Below, piece after piece: positions 42,988 to 51,238 of a stretch of 64,000 nt of DNA. Source of the DNA: Bacteroidota bacterium (GTDB taxonomy: Bacteria > Bacteroidota > Rhodothermia > Rhodothermales > Rubricoccaceae). The stretch's first letter is position 1. Each line of letters begins with the position of its first letter. The stretch is from NCBI GenBank assembly GCA_039821555.1, contig JBCBNX010000010.1, positions 47,781 through 111,780 on the forward strand, written 5' to 3'. The notes beneath the pieces were generated by a model, which was not told the origin of the DNA, made no database searches, and saw nothing but the letters and a program-made list of their open reading frames with translations. A program made the position numbers and the translations under genes.

Positions 42988-43737
42988 ATGTGGCGTCTGC
43001 TCTTCGTCTCTCTGCTTGTCGTGCTCACCGCCGCTGTAGGCATGCCCTCTGTCGCGGCGCAGCAGGCCGGGCAAATCACCGTCAGCGGCGAGGCGTCGCG
43101 CACCGTCCAGGCTGACCGGGCGCTGGTCTACCTCGCCTTCGAGACGGAGGGCACCACTGCCAACGAGGCACTCGACCGCCACCAAGCCATCCTCGGCGAC
43201 GTCGACGCGCTCCTCGATAGCCTCGGCATCGCCGAGGAAGACGTGCGGGTCGAGAACCTGGCCGTGCGCCAGCAGCAGGGCAGTCGGCGCGGTATGAGTG
43301 CGGGCAATGGGGACGAGGAGACGTTCGTGGTCAGCCGGGCGCTCGTGGTCACGCTCGACGACCTCGACCTGGTCCAGCCCGTCACGGTGGGACTCGCCCG
43401 CGACGCCGCCGACCTCGAAGCTGCCCTCGCCGTCCGCGGCCGCAACGTCGAGGTGCGGTACACGGTCCGCGACCCGGAGGGCATCCAGGACGCGGTGCTC
43501 GCCGAGGCGATGCGGCGCGCCCAGGCCCGCGCCGAGTTGGTCGCCGCTGCAGCCGGCGTCGCGCTAGGCCCAGTGGTGAGCGTCCGCGAGCGCGGGGCTT
43601 ACAACGGCGAGGGCAACGGCATGGGCTTCGAGGAGATGGCCGAGGTGTCCATGCTCGCCCAGTCCCAGATGCTCCTCGCCAACGAATCCCGCGTGACGGT
43701 CAGCGTCGTCGTGAGCTACGAGATCAGCGACGGCTGA
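42988..43737 (+). CDS. Periplasmic SIMPL (DUF541) protein
   Basis: 249-residue exported protein. ATG at 42988 starts a signal peptide (LLFVSLLVVLTAAVGMPSVAAQQ). Family features: GQITVSGEASRTVQADRALVYLAFETEGTTANEALD, VENLAVRQQQGS, the conserved repeat-like block VSRALVVTLDDLDLVQPVTVGLARDAADLEAAL, and EAMRRAQARAELVAAAAGVALGPVVSVRE, LANESRVTVSVVVSYEI. SIMPL proteins form oligomeric rings in the periplasm; exact role unknown, related to oxidative stress tolerance in some bacteria. Stand-alone. Confidence 0.9.
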   Translation: MWRLLFVSLLVVLTAAVGMPSVAAQQAGQITVSGEASRTVQADRALVYLAFETEGTTANEALDRHQAILGDVDALLDSLGIAEEDVRVENLAVRQQQGSRRGMSAGNGDEETFVVSRALVVTLDDLDLVQPVTVGLARDAADLEAALAVRGRNVEVRYTVRDPEGIQDAVLAEAMRRAQARAELVAAAAGVALGPVVSVRERGAYNGEGNGMGFEEMAEVSMLAQSQMLLANESRVTVSVVVSYEISDG

Positions 43738-43831
43738 CGGGTGGACGCGCGCGCGGCGATTGCCGAAGTTAGAAGCGGCTGGGCGTCGTCCTCAGCCACG
43801 CTCCCATCCTGACCGCACGCCGCTCCGTTCT

Positions 43832-44326
43832 ATGCACGCCTCTCCCGCCTCCTTCGAAGACGATCAGCGATTCATGCGGCTTGCCATCGAGGCGGGCATG
43901 CAGGGCGTTGCGAAAGGGCAGAGCCCGTTCGGGGCCTGCATCGTGAAGGACGGGGCCGTCGTGGCGTGCACGCACAACGTGGTGTGGCTCACCACCGACA
44001 TCACTGCGCACGCCGAGGTACATTGCCTGCGCCAGGCGTGTCTCGAACTCGGCACGATCGACCTGTCGGGGTGCACGATCTACTCGACGACGGAGCCGTG
44101 CCCGATGTGCTTCTCGGCGATCCACTGGGCGCGCATCGAACGCATCGTTTTTGGGACCTCCATCGCGGATGCCGAGGTCTCGGGCTTCAACGAACTCGCC
44201 GTCTCGAACGAGACGCTGAAGGAGATCGGCCAGACCGATGTCGAGATCGTTTCGGGCTTCCTGCGCGACGAGTGCCAGGCGGTCTTCGACGCCTTCAATG
44301 CCCGCGTGGACAAGGCAACGTATTGA
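43832..44326 (+). CDS. Nucleoside/guanine deaminase family protein
   Basis: 164-residue cytidine-deaminase-fold zinc enzyme. ATG at 43832 (longer frame upstream lacks family content). Zn-binding residues: His and proton-shuttle Glu in ITAHAEVHCLRQA and two Cys in STTEPCPMCFSAIHWARI. The FGTSIADAEVSGFNEL segment and Phe/Asn residues match guanine-deaminase/nucleoside deaminase relatives more than tRNA adenosine deaminase TadA. Deaminates a purine base or nucleoside; substrate uncertain. Followed on the same strand by the RibD C-terminal-type reductase gene (86 bp). Confidence 0.9.
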   Translation: MHASPASFEDDQRFMRLAIEAGMQGVAKGQSPFGACIVKDGAVVACTHNVVWLTTDITAHAEVHCLRQACLELGTIDLSGCTIYSTTEPCPMCFSAIHWARIERIVFGTSIADAEVSGFNELAVSNETLKEIGQTDVEIVSGFLRDECQAVFDAFNARVDKATY

Positions 44327-44412
44327 TGATGAGGGAGATCGCGTTCGAAAAGGTTCCGTTTTTGGCTTGATAAGAGCTGTGTAGGCTGGCACCTGTCAAT
44401 CGTCAATCAACC

Positions 44413-44961
44413 ATGCCCCGCGTCGTCCTCTTCATCGCCACGAGCCTCGACGGCTTCGTCGCGGACGTGGACGGCGGCGTGGACTGGCTCTTCACGGATG
44501 CCGACTACGGCTACACCGACTTCTTCGGCACCATCGGTGCGCTCGTGATGGGGCGGGCGACCTTCGACCAGGTGCTCGGGTTCGGTCCCTGGCCCTACGG
44601 AGACATTCCCACGACCGTATTCACCCACCGCCCGCTCGACATACCCGAGGGCGTGCCTGCCGAGGTCGCCGAGGTCGCCGAGGTCGCCGAGGGCGATGTG
44701 GCTGCGTGGCTCGCCTCGCTTCGGGAGACATCGCTCCGTGGCGATGTGTGGCTCGTGGGCGGCGGCGCGCTCGTGCGTAGCTTCCGCGAGGCCGCGCTCA
44801 TCGACCGCTACGTGCTCTCGGTTCACCCCGTCCTACTCGGCGACGGTATTCCTCTGTTCGACGGCACGCTCCCGGGCGCAGCCCTTCGTCTGATCGCCAG
44901 CACGTCGTTTCCGAGCGGCCTCGTTCAACTCACCTACGACCGCGCCCTGCTCCATGGCTGA
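44413..44961 (+). CDS. RibD C-terminal (DHFR-like) reductase
   Basis: 182-residue dihydrofolate-reductase-fold protein of the RibD_C family (bacterial bifunctional deaminase-reductase C-terminal domain). Features: MPRVVLFIATSLDGFVADVDGGVDWLF, GALVMGRATFDQVL, TTVFTHRPLD, VWLVGGGALVRSFREAALIDRYVLSVHPVLLGDGIPLF, the common NADPH-binding pattern. A short tandem repeat encodes AEVAEVAEVAEG near residue 85. Substrate unknown. It overlaps the flavoprotein gene at 44954 by 8 bp and follows a deaminase gene, an arrangement recalling the two halves of RibD. Confidence 0.9.
   Translation: MPRVVLFIATSLDGFVADVDGGVDWLFTDADYGYTDFFGTIGALVMGRATFDQVLGFGPWPYGDIPTTVFTHRPLDIPEGVPAEVAEVAEVAEGDVAAWLASLRETSLRGDVWLVGGGALVRSFREAALIDRYVLSVHPVLLGDGIPLFDGTLPGAALRLIASTSFPSGLVQLTYDRALLHG
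44659..44685 (+). repeat. 9-bp coding tandem repeat (3 units)
   Basis: Three exact copies of gccgaggtc plus a partial fourth, encoding AEV repeats inside the RibD_C-type reductase. In frame, so copy number can change without frameshift. Confidence 0.7.
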
Positions 44962-45625
44962 CGCCGACGGCTTTCTTCCGCTCGACTTCCACGCGTACTC
45001 CCCCGAGACGATGGCGGACCGGGCGCGCACCTTTTTCGAGGACCTGGACCGCCGCCGCTCGGTGCGCGACTTCTCCGATCGGCCGGTGCCGCGCGCGCTC
45101 ATCGAGGATGCCATCCGTACGGCGAGCACGGCCCCGAGTGGGGCGCACATGCAGCCGTGGACGTTTGTGGCGGTGAGCAACCCCGCGACCAAGCGCCGCA
45201 TCCGCGAAGCGGCCGAGCAGGAGGAATACGAGTCCTACCACGGGCGCATGTCTGACGAGTGGCTCGACGCGCTCGCGCCCATCGGGACCGACTGGCACAA
45301 GCCGTTCCTCGAAACGGTGCCCTGGATCGTGGTCCTGTTCGCGCAGAACTACGGCCTCGACGACGCGGGCGCGAAGGTAAAGCACTACTATGTCCAGGAG
45401 TCGTGCGGCATCGCGGCCGGGCTTTTCATCGCGGCGTTGCACCGGACAGGCCTCGCCACGCTCACGCATACGCCGAGCCCAATGCGCTTCCTGAGCACGC
45501 TGTTGGAGCGCCCAGCCAATGAGCGCCCCTACATCCTCTTTCCCATCGGCTATCCCGCTGACGACGCGCAGGTGCCGGCGCTCCAGCGCAAGCCGCTGGA
45601 GGACGTGTCCGTCTGGGTCGAGTAG
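44954..45625 (+). CDS. Iodotyrosine-deiodinase-like nitroreductase
   Basis: 223-residue FMN-dependent flavoprotein of the nitroreductase superfamily. The resemblance to iodotyrosine deiodinase (IYD) is strong: RRRSVRDFSDRPVP (FMN phosphate binding), TASTAPSGAHMQPWTFVAVSNP, and the active-site lid. In human IYD the iodotyrosine is held by Glu157, Tyr161 and Lys182; here the same spacing occurs as Glu91, Tyr95 and Lys116 (EYESYHGRM and DWHKPFLE). Also HYYVQESCGIAAGLFIAALHRTGL and LLERPANERPYILFPIGYP. Predicted to reductively dehalogenate halotyrosines or a related phenol, from alignment by eye. Co-translated with the RibD_C gene (8-bp overlap). Confidence 0.9.
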   Translation: MADADGFLPLDFHAYSPETMADRARTFFEDLDRRRSVRDFSDRPVPRALIEDAIRTASTAPSGAHMQPWTFVAVSNPATKRRIREAAEQEEYESYHGRMSDEWLDALAPIGTDWHKPFLETVPWIVVLFAQNYGLDDAGAKVKHYYVQESCGIAAGLFIAALHRTGLATLTHTPSPMRFLSTLLERPANERPYILFPIGYPADDAQVPALQRKPLEDVSVWVE

Positions 45626-45649
45626 ACGCCGAACTTTACCGGGTCGAGC

Positions 45650-45847
45650 TTACCGGATCGGGCGGACGACGCCCGCGCGGCAGCCAATCTTGCCGCCGAT
45701 CACGTTGTACTCAACGCGGTCGCCGACGTTGGGGATCGGGCCGAGGAGCGCTCGCGAGGAGAACGGGATGCGGTCGGCGTCTTCAGAGCGCTGGACGTAG
45801 CCGGTGCCTTTCTTGGCGTCGTAGGCTGTAACAATGCCGCGTGTCAT
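45650..45847 (-). CDS. Cold-shock-domain protein, degenerate RNP motifs
   Basis: 65-residue protein with a cold-shock fold pattern: MTRGIVTAYDAKKGTGYVQRSED matches the start and RNP1 (KGxGYV), and RIPFSSRALLGPIPNVGDRVEYNVIGGKIGCRAGVVRP covers strands 3-5. The RNP2 motif (usually VFVHF) reads IPFSSRAL, lacking an aromatic residue, so nucleic acid binding may be altered. Cytosolic. Convergent with the IYD-like gene. Confidence 0.85.
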   Translation of the reverse strand: MTRGIVTAYDAKKGTGYVQRSEDADRIPFSSRALLGPIPNVGDRVEYNVIGGKIGCRAGVVRPIR

Positions 45848-46167
45848 GGGTGGAGCGGGCTAGGAGGGTGGGAGCGGGAGGCTAGAAAACGTACGGGTGT
45901 GGCCTGTGCAAGGACCGTGCAGCTTCCTTCAATCGGGCGTGCAGCCCGCACGAATCCGGCGAGGAGCCGCGGTGAAATCCGGTACGCATGCAGCAAGGCG
46001 CTTCGTGCGTAAGCGGTTACCTGCGCCCGATCAAGCGGTGGGCCTCCGCAGCACTGTGCTATCCACGCGCACAGTCCGTCACGCTGGCGCGATGCTTGTG
46101 TGGGCTAAAGGCGCGGCAATGGGGCGCCCCGGTTCCTACCAGACGGGCCTCGGCTTGCGGGATGTCG
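45848..46167. other. Hairpin-rich intergenic region (320 bp), unexplained
   Basis: No convincing gene. Local perfect hairpins include cgggc-gtgca-gcccg near 45934-45948, cgctt/aagcg near 45999-46015 and actgtgc/gcacagt near 46053-46075. The stretch around 45961-45990 (ccgcggtgaaatccgg) superficially recalls the cobalamin riboswitch core, but the ACTG and B12-box motifs are not complete and no suitable rightward gene follows. It might hold a structured RNA, but nothing conclusive is seen. Confidence 0.3.
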
Positions 46168-47028
46168 CTACACCTGAGACAGGAGCCACGCCGTGAGGTC
46201 GGCGAGCACCGTCTCCTTCTCCGGCTCGTTCATCGTCTCGTGGAAGAGGCCGTCGTAGAGGCGGAGGGTAGTCTGGGCACCGGGGACATTCGCCTCTACG
46301 TTGTCCACGAGCGCGCGGGAGCCGTCAGGGCTCGTGATGCGGTCGGCGCTGCCCTGGAATACGTAGAGCGGCACGCGAAACGCCGAGGCGTCTACCTGCT
46401 TCATGGCCTCGATGGTCTCGTGGCCGGTGCGGGCGCGGATGGCTCCGGTGTGCGTGAGCGGGTCCTCCTGGTAGTTGCGGATCACGCGGGGATCGCGCGA
46501 GAGCCCCTTCATGTCGAGTTTGACCGTGGGCAGCCGGGGCGCCAGGCGTGCGATGGGCGCCGCAATCTTTTGGAGGAGCGGAGCCACGTCGGTCCGCAGG
46601 CCGGGCGAGGAGAGCACAACGCCAGCGAGGCCGTCGGTACCGTGCTCGGTGACGTAGCGCGCCACCACGAGGCCGCCGAGCGAGTGGCCGAGCAGAAAGA
46701 GCGGCGGGGCCGCCTCGTCGCCGCCCACGGTGGCACGCAGCGACGGCAAGCGTTCGTGGACACGGCGGAGGTCCGTCACGAGTGCGTCGAACGTCTCGAT
46801 GTAGGCACGCTCGCCCGACGACTCGCCATGACCGCGCTGGTCGTAGGCGATGACGCGGAAGCCATGCATCATCAGGTGGGCCGCGACGTGGGCGTAGCGC
46901 CCCGAGTGCTCGGCGATGCCATGCACGAGCAGCACCTCGGCGCGTACGTTGCCGAGTTCCGGCGACCAGGCGCGCGTGAACAGCGTCGTCCCGTCGTGTG
47001 TCTGAATGGAGTCGGTCGCGTGCAGCAC
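46168..47028 (-). CDS. Monoacylglycerol-lipase-like alpha/beta hydrolase
   Basis: 286-residue soluble serine hydrolase. The GTG at 47028 is chosen because family similarity (SIQTHDGTTLFTRAWSPE) starts there. Motifs: VHGIAEHSGRYAHVAAHLMMHGFRVIAYDQRGHGESSG (oxyanion region), nucleophile Ser116 in LLGHSLGGLV, acid Asp in VFQGSADRITSPDGSR and His in LYDGLFHETMNEPE. Pattern is typical of the serine aminopeptidase S33/monoacylglycerol lipase clan. Substrate probably a fatty acyl ester; not certain. Divergent from the next small gene. Confidence 0.93.
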   Translation of the reverse strand: MLHATDSIQTHDGTTLFTRAWSPELGNVRAEVLLVHGIAEHSGRYAHVAAHLMMHGFRVIAYDQRGHGESSGERAYIETFDALVTDLRRVHERLPSLRATVGGDEAAPPLFLLGHSLGGLVVARYVTEHGTDGLAGVVLSSPGLRTDVAPLLQKIAAPIARLAPRLPTVKLDMKGLSRDPRVIRNYQEDPLTHTGAIRARTGHETIEAMKQVDASAFRVPLYVFQGSADRITSPDGSRALVDNVEANVPGAQTTLRLYDGLFHETMNEPEKETVLADLTAWLLSQV

Positions 47029-47129
47029 GGTGCGTGAAGGCTGAAAGAGATGATGATGGGCCGACTCCAACCTACACCCCGAATGCCTCCGCGTACGGAG
47101 CATCCACAAACACCGACCCGCTTGCCCCG

Positions 47130-47417
47130 ATGACTGTCTGCCAACACCGCCCAACCCGCGAGACCATCCTCGCCCTCGTCGACGACGAACTGCGTGTGCT
47201 GCAGGAGTCTGGAGAGGAGCCACACGCGATCGTAGTGGGACCGGCCGCCTACGAGCACCTCCGCAAGGCGATCGGCGCGCTCAACCAACGCGGCGCAGGC
47301 TTCTTCGAGACGTATCGCTACGTACCGATCGTGGTAGATCCGTTCCGGGCTGAGGAGCTCGTGGTGGTGCCTAAGCCCCGCGTCGTGGCGGACGGGGTTC
47401 GCCGTATGAAGCGCTGA
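47130..47417 (+). CDS. Small conserved-looking protein, unknown
   Basis: 95-residue soluble protein with no family I recognise (MTVCQHRPTRETILALVDDELRVLQESGEEPHAIVVGPAAYEHLRKAIG...). Secondary-structure pattern is helix-strand-helix-strand-strand, ending RPRVVADGVRRMKR. Good GC3 bias and a plausible ATG suggest a real gene. No annotated partner. Two 15-bp direct repeats (gcatcgggtgttga type) follow its stop at 47421-47450. Confidence 0.6.
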   Translation: MTVCQHRPTRETILALVDDELRVLQESGEEPHAIVVGPAAYEHLRKAIGALNQRGAGFFETYRYVPIVVDPFRAEELVVVPKPRVVADGVRRMKR

Positions 47418-47605
47418 CGGCATCGGGTGTTGACGCATCGGGTGTTGATGATGATGCCAGGAGCGCCGACGCCCAACGCCGCACCCGGGGTCGCCTAAAT
47501 CGACCTAGACTTGAACCGACATGGCCTGGTAGCTTTTCATACAACTTGGCTCGCGCGCCCCCAGCGTAGCTCCCCGTTCTATCACCCGCGCTCGGTCCTC
47601 TGCGC

Positions 47606-49636
47606 TTGCGCTTCTCCTCTGCCCCAGATTCCTCTGCTGTTGCCTCGCGGCGCGTGCTACTGCTCGCATCGGCGTGCCTGTGGGCATGCGTTGCAGGAGG
47701 TCCGGCGTGGGCACAAGTCGGTACGGCGCGAGCGGTCACACCGGACACAAGTGCGTTTGCAGGCATCCGAGCCCAGCTTGAGGTGGGCGCTGCGGGGACG
47801 GCGCTCGTAGGGATTGGCGAGCTAGTTCCGAGACTTACGGAAGCCGGTAATCCTGCGGTTGAGGCAGAGGCGCTGCTGCTGCTCGGCGCGGCACAGCGCG
47901 CCAATGCGCTGCACGAGGACGCGCTCGACACCTACGGGCGCGCGCGCGCCATCGCGGAAGGCGCGGCCGACCGTGCGCGGCAAGGGCAGGCCTACCGTGG
48001 GTTGGGCGCGAGCTTCCAAGCGCTCGATCGCTTCGAGGAGGCCGCCGTGCACTTCGGTGCCGCCGTGCCGTTTTCCGAGGACGATCCGCCCGCCCAGATT
48101 GCGCTGCTCCGGGCGCAGAGCCGGGCGTACCTCCTCGCGGGTCGGGGGCAGGAAGCGCGGATCGCGGCCGTCGAGAGCGCTGAGGCGGCACAGGCTGCGG
48201 GTCTGGTCGCTGAGCAGGCTGAGAGCCTGCGCCTGGCCGCGGCGACGTCGGCAAGCATCGGGCAGCACGACCTGGCCTATCGGACGTTGCGCCGCGCCGA
48301 GGGCCTGCAGGAAGCTGAGTTCGTGGAGCAGCTCGCCGCGCAGCGTACTGACCTCGAGCGCAGCCTCCTGGCTGCCCTAGCCACGCGCGAGGCGGAGCGG
48401 CTCCTGGGCGACGAGCGCACGCAGGACCTACTGGAGGCCGAGCAACTACGATGGCGCCGCCGGGTGGCGATGGTGACAGGGGCGCTCACCCTCGGCGCCA
48501 TCGGGATGGCGCTCGTGCTCTGGAGCCTCACGGCGTGGCGCCGGTACCGGATCCGGACGGCCGTGCGCCGACGCCGACGAAAACACCGCAGGCGGCCACG
48601 CCGCCCTGCTGGCGTTCGGATTGTGCCTGAGTCTGTGGCTGTGCCCGAGTCTGTGGCTGTGCCTGAGTCTGTGGCTGTGCCCGCTGCGAAGCCGGACGTG
48701 ACCGCCGATACGGCCGCTCCTCCTGGGCAGAACGCGTTCCCTGATAGAGCGCTGCCCGACGTTGTGCTCCCAGACATCGAGTCGGAAGCCGACCTAGATG
48801 GGCAGCGCGAGGCGAGCCCGGGGCCTATGTCTGGAGACGCTCTGCCCGACAACGTCCACGCAGACGAGGCTGGTGCAGGCGGCCCGGTAGGTCTGCCGTT
48901 TGTCCGACCACGTGTGGCAACGTATGCAGGCAGCGAGGCCTTGCCCACGACCGCCGCTGAGCGGCTCATGGCCGCCGCGGCGACAGCACCGGAGGGGCTG
49001 GGTGCCAAGCCGAAAGCGCCACGGTTTCCGGCTGCGGGCGACACCGAAGAGACGGGGCTCGCCCTCGCAGCCTTTCTGCTGGACCAGCAGCTTGGCGATG
49101 GCGGGCCGATCCCCGACCGCAGTCGCTTGCTGGGCCAGGCCGAGGTGCTCCGCTTGCTTCGGCACCGGGTGGTGCGCCAGGGCGTCGAGATCGACATGCA
49201 GGGCTTCCTCGGAGCACTCGGGGACTACGTGCTGCTGCGGCGAGGTAGCCTCGCCACGGGGGTCGGTGTGCGGGTAGAGGCCCCGCTCCGCGTGCCCGTG
49301 CGCTACGCCGCTCCCCTCGGCCTCATCGTCTACGAACTCGTCCTCAACGCCATCGAACATGCCTTTGTGGGTCGGCAGACCGGTACCGTCGTGCTTCGCT
49401 TGCGCCACGAGGAGGCGCACCTTCATCTCGAGGTCGAAGACGACGGCCGGGGCCTGCCTCAAGGGTTCAGCTTGGAGCGCTCAGGGGCCAGGGGGCTTCC
49501 GTTCGTGCGCGCGCTGGCCGCGTTCCTGAAGGCTGCGGTGGAGCTCCGCAGCGGCACCGGCGTTCTCTGGCGCGTCAGCGTCTACGTCGGCTACACCGAG
49601 GGTGAGCCCTCATCTGCTGCGGCGTCCGGCGACTAG
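47606..49636 (+). CDS. TPR protein with histidine-kinase-like ATPase domain
   Basis: 676 residues from a TTG start with signal-like N-terminus (RRVLLLASACLWACVAGGPAWAQ). Residues ~60-265 are a TPR-type helical domain (EALLLLGAAQRANALHEDALDTYGRARAIAEGAADRARQGQAYRGLGASFQALDRFEEAAVHFG), likely periplasmic. One membrane helix (~286-305: VAMVTGALTLGAIGMALVLW), an Arg-rich stretch, then a long disordered linker with VPESVA repeats. The C-terminal ~150 residues match HisKA_2/HATPase_c kinases: N-box PLGLIVYELVLNAIEHAF, G1 DDGRGLPQGF, SGARGLPFVRAL. The region where the H-box would lie has no HHRVKNN-like motif, so phosphotransfer may be lost. Convergent, overlapping the next gene by 4 bp. Confidence 0.8.
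   Translation: MRFSSAPDSSAVASRRVLLLASACLWACVAGGPAWAQVGTARAVTPDTSAFAGIRAQLEVGAAGTALVGIGELVPRLTEAGNPAVEAEALLLLGAAQRANALHEDALDTYGRARAIAEGAADRARQGQAYRGLGASFQALDRFEEAAVHFGAAVPFSEDDPPAQIALLRAQSRAYLLAGRGQEARIAAVESAEAAQAAGLVAEQAESLRLAAATSASIGQHDLAYRTLRRAEGLQEAEFVEQLAAQRTDLERSLLAALATREAERLLGDERTQDLLEAEQLRWRRRVAMVTGALTLGAIGMALVLWSLTAWRRYRIRTAVRRRRRKHRRRPRRPAGVRIVPESVAVPESVAVPESVAVPAAKPDVTADTAAPPGQNAFPDRALPDVVLPDIESEADLDGQREASPGPMSGDALPDNVHADEAGAGGPVGLPFVRPRVATYAGSEALPTTAAERLMAAAATAPEGLGAKPKAPRFPAAGDTEETGLALAAFLLDQQLGDGGPIPDRSRLLGQAEVLRLLRHRVVRQGVEIDMQGFLGALGDYVLLRRGSLATGVGVRVEAPLRVPVRYAAPLGLIVYELVLNAIEHAFVGRQTGTVVLRLRHEEAHLHLEVEDDGRGLPQGFSLERSGARGLPFVRALAAFLKAAVELRSGTGVLWRVSVYVGYTEGEPSSAAASGD
48623..48676 (+). 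repeat. 18-bp coding tandem repeat (3 units)
   Basis: Three copies of gtgcctgagtctgtggct (one base varies) encode VPESVA three times in the cytoplasmic linker of the TPR kinase-like protein. In-frame length variation possible. Confidence 0.7.
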
Positions 49637-50550
49637 CGCGGAGTGCTCCAGCGCTGCGTGACGCGGTGTCCCTGCGCCTCAAGCAGCGCCATCACGCTCT
49701 CGCCGCCGACGAGGTGGCCGGCGCCGACCACCACGAACGCATCGTCGGCGCCGTCGAGGAGAGCCTCGATCTGCGGGACCCACGCCGCGTTCCGGTCGCC
49801 GAGCAGGCGCTGTTTCACCTCGGGGAAGTTGACGAAGCCGTCGTTCATGAACGCATCGAGGGCGGCGGTGTCGCCGTGAGCCCACGCCGTCGTCATACCG
49901 TCTAGCATCGTGGCCATCGAGCCTGCCCCGTCGAGCGTGTACCGCAGGAAGCTGGTCTGGGTCGCCATCGTCATCGTGTCGAAGAGGTCGATCTGGAAGG
50001 CGACCGTCTCCAGCGCGCGGACGGCCTTCTCGTCGGCGACGGCGCGCTCGTAGAAGTGCTGGTCGATGCCGTTCGCGTAGCCGCTCGTCATCAGTTCCAG
50101 GCTCGACAGGGTGAGGCTGAGCATCCAGGGCTCCATCTTTGCCACGGCCGCCTCGGGCAGGCCGAGTGGTGCCGTGGCGGCGACGGCGCGGTCGTAGAGG
50201 CTGTCTGGCAGCACGCCCGCGAGCGTCGTGGTGTCGGCGAACATCCCGCGCTGCGCGAGTGACATCGCCTGCGCCTGCATGTCGGCGAGGTCAATCTCGA
50301 ACACGACCACGTCGGCGCGGTCGTAGGCCGCCTCGATGGGGGCAGCGAGCGGGAAGAGGTCGGGCCGCGCGAAGTGGATCGAGCCGAGGAGGTAGACGGT
50401 GTTGTCGGCGTCGGAGAGCGACCACAGCATCAGGGGCACGCGCGTCGAATCCGATACGGCAGCGTCTTGGGTCGTGGCGCTCTGCGCTGCGGCCGGGAGG
50501 GTGCAGATGAGCGTGGCAAGCGCCAACAGGACAACGAGCGTGCGGGGCAT
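49633..50550 (-). CDS. TraB/GumN family protein, exported
   Basis: 305-residue protein with a signal peptide (MPRTLVVLLALATLICTLPAAAQ). The TraB/GumN fold is recognised from SLSDADNTVYLLGSIHFARPDLFPLAAPIEAAYDRADVVVFEID (GSxH motif), helical middle, and the C-terminal ALLDGADDAFVVVGAGHLVGGESVMALLEAQGHRV (GAGHLVG). The conserved Gly/His motifs at both ends suggest a hydrolase or erythromycin-esterase-like fold, but function is unknown. Overlaps the 3' end of the TPR kinase-like gene by 4 bp, in convergent orientation. Confidence 0.92.
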   Translation of the reverse strand: MPRTLVVLLALATLICTLPAAAQSATTQDAAVSDSTRVPLMLWSLSDADNTVYLLGSIHFARPDLFPLAAPIEAAYDRADVVVFEIDLADMQAQAMSLAQRGMFADTTTLAGVLPDSLYDRAVAATAPLGLPEAAVAKMEPWMLSLTLSSLELMTSGYANGIDQHFYERAVADEKAVRALETVAFQIDLFDTMTMATQTSFLRYTLDGAGSMATMLDGMTTAWAHGDTAALDAFMNDGFVNFPEVKQRLLGDRNAAWVPQIEALLDGADDAFVVVGAGHLVGGESVMALLEAQGHRVTQRWSTPR

Positions 50551-50653
50551 GGGGCTGGACGGCAGAGCCGGAACGGATGTTGGGGACGATCGAAGCGGGC
50601 CGACCTACGCCCGGACTCCCCCGCAGTTGCACGGCACGACCGAGACGCCGCTT

Positions 50654-51238
50654 ATGGACGCACAATCGCTACCTCGCTCCACCGCGCGCGACCACTCCGT
50701 CTCGGTGTGGGCCGCCAACCTCTACGCGCTCGCACTCATCCTACCGCTGGGTGCTGTCATGCTCGTCGCGCACAACCACGCGCACGGCATCGTCGACCTG
50801 GCGCGCGGCTTCGACGACTGGCTCGTCGGGGGGCGGTGGCTCGTCGGCCTCGGAGTCGGAGTCGTGACGCACGAGTTCCTGCACGGGCTCGCCTGGCACC
50901 TGCGCGGCGGTGTGCCCTGGTCGGCGATTCGGTTCGGGTTCAGTTGGAAGGCGCTCTCGCCCTATGCCCACTGCCAGGTCCCCATGACCGCCCAGGCCTA
51001 CCGGGTGGCGGCAGCGACGCCCGGCGTCGTGCTGGGCTTGGTGCCAGCGCTGGTCGGCGCAGCGATGGGGTGGGGGATGTGGACGGCGTTCGGCTTCCTC
51101 TTCACGGTGGCGGCGGGCGGCGACGCCGTGACGCTCTGGGTGCTGCGTAACGTTCCCGGAGACTGGCTCGTAGAGGACCACCCTTCTCAGGCTGGGTGCC
51201 TCGTCTACACCCCCCCGGAGGCCGCGCCAGAAGCGTGA
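50654..51238 (+). CDS. DUF3267 membrane metalloprotease-like protein
   Basis: 194 residues from the ATG at 50654; the longer upstream frame lacks family content. Multi-helix membrane protein (first helix VWAANLYALALILPLGAVMLVAHN). The DUF3267 zinc motif HEFLH is at residues 73-77 (VVTHEFLHGLAWHLRGG), with later SPYAHCQVPMTAQAYRVAAATPGVVLGLVPALV supplying a probable third ligand. DUF3267 proteins resemble site-2-type or M50-like proteases; their substrates are mostly unknown. No peptidase partner; followed by the LytS/LytTR pair. Confidence 0.88.
   Translation: MDAQSLPRSTARDHSVSVWAANLYALALILPLGAVMLVAHNHAHGIVDLARGFDDWLVGGRWLVGLGVGVVTHEFLHGLAWHLRGGVPWSAIRFGFSWKALSPYAHCQVPMTAQAYRVAAATPGVVLGLVPALVGAAMGWGMWTAFGFLFTVAAGGDAVTLWVLRNVPGDWLVEDHPSQAGCLVYTPPEAAPEA

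Noticed and set aside
45940..46030. Cobalamin riboswitch
   Set aside because: Only a fragment (ggtgaaatcc) resembles the core; the conserved ACTG and B12-box sequences are incomplete and no rightward gene follows.
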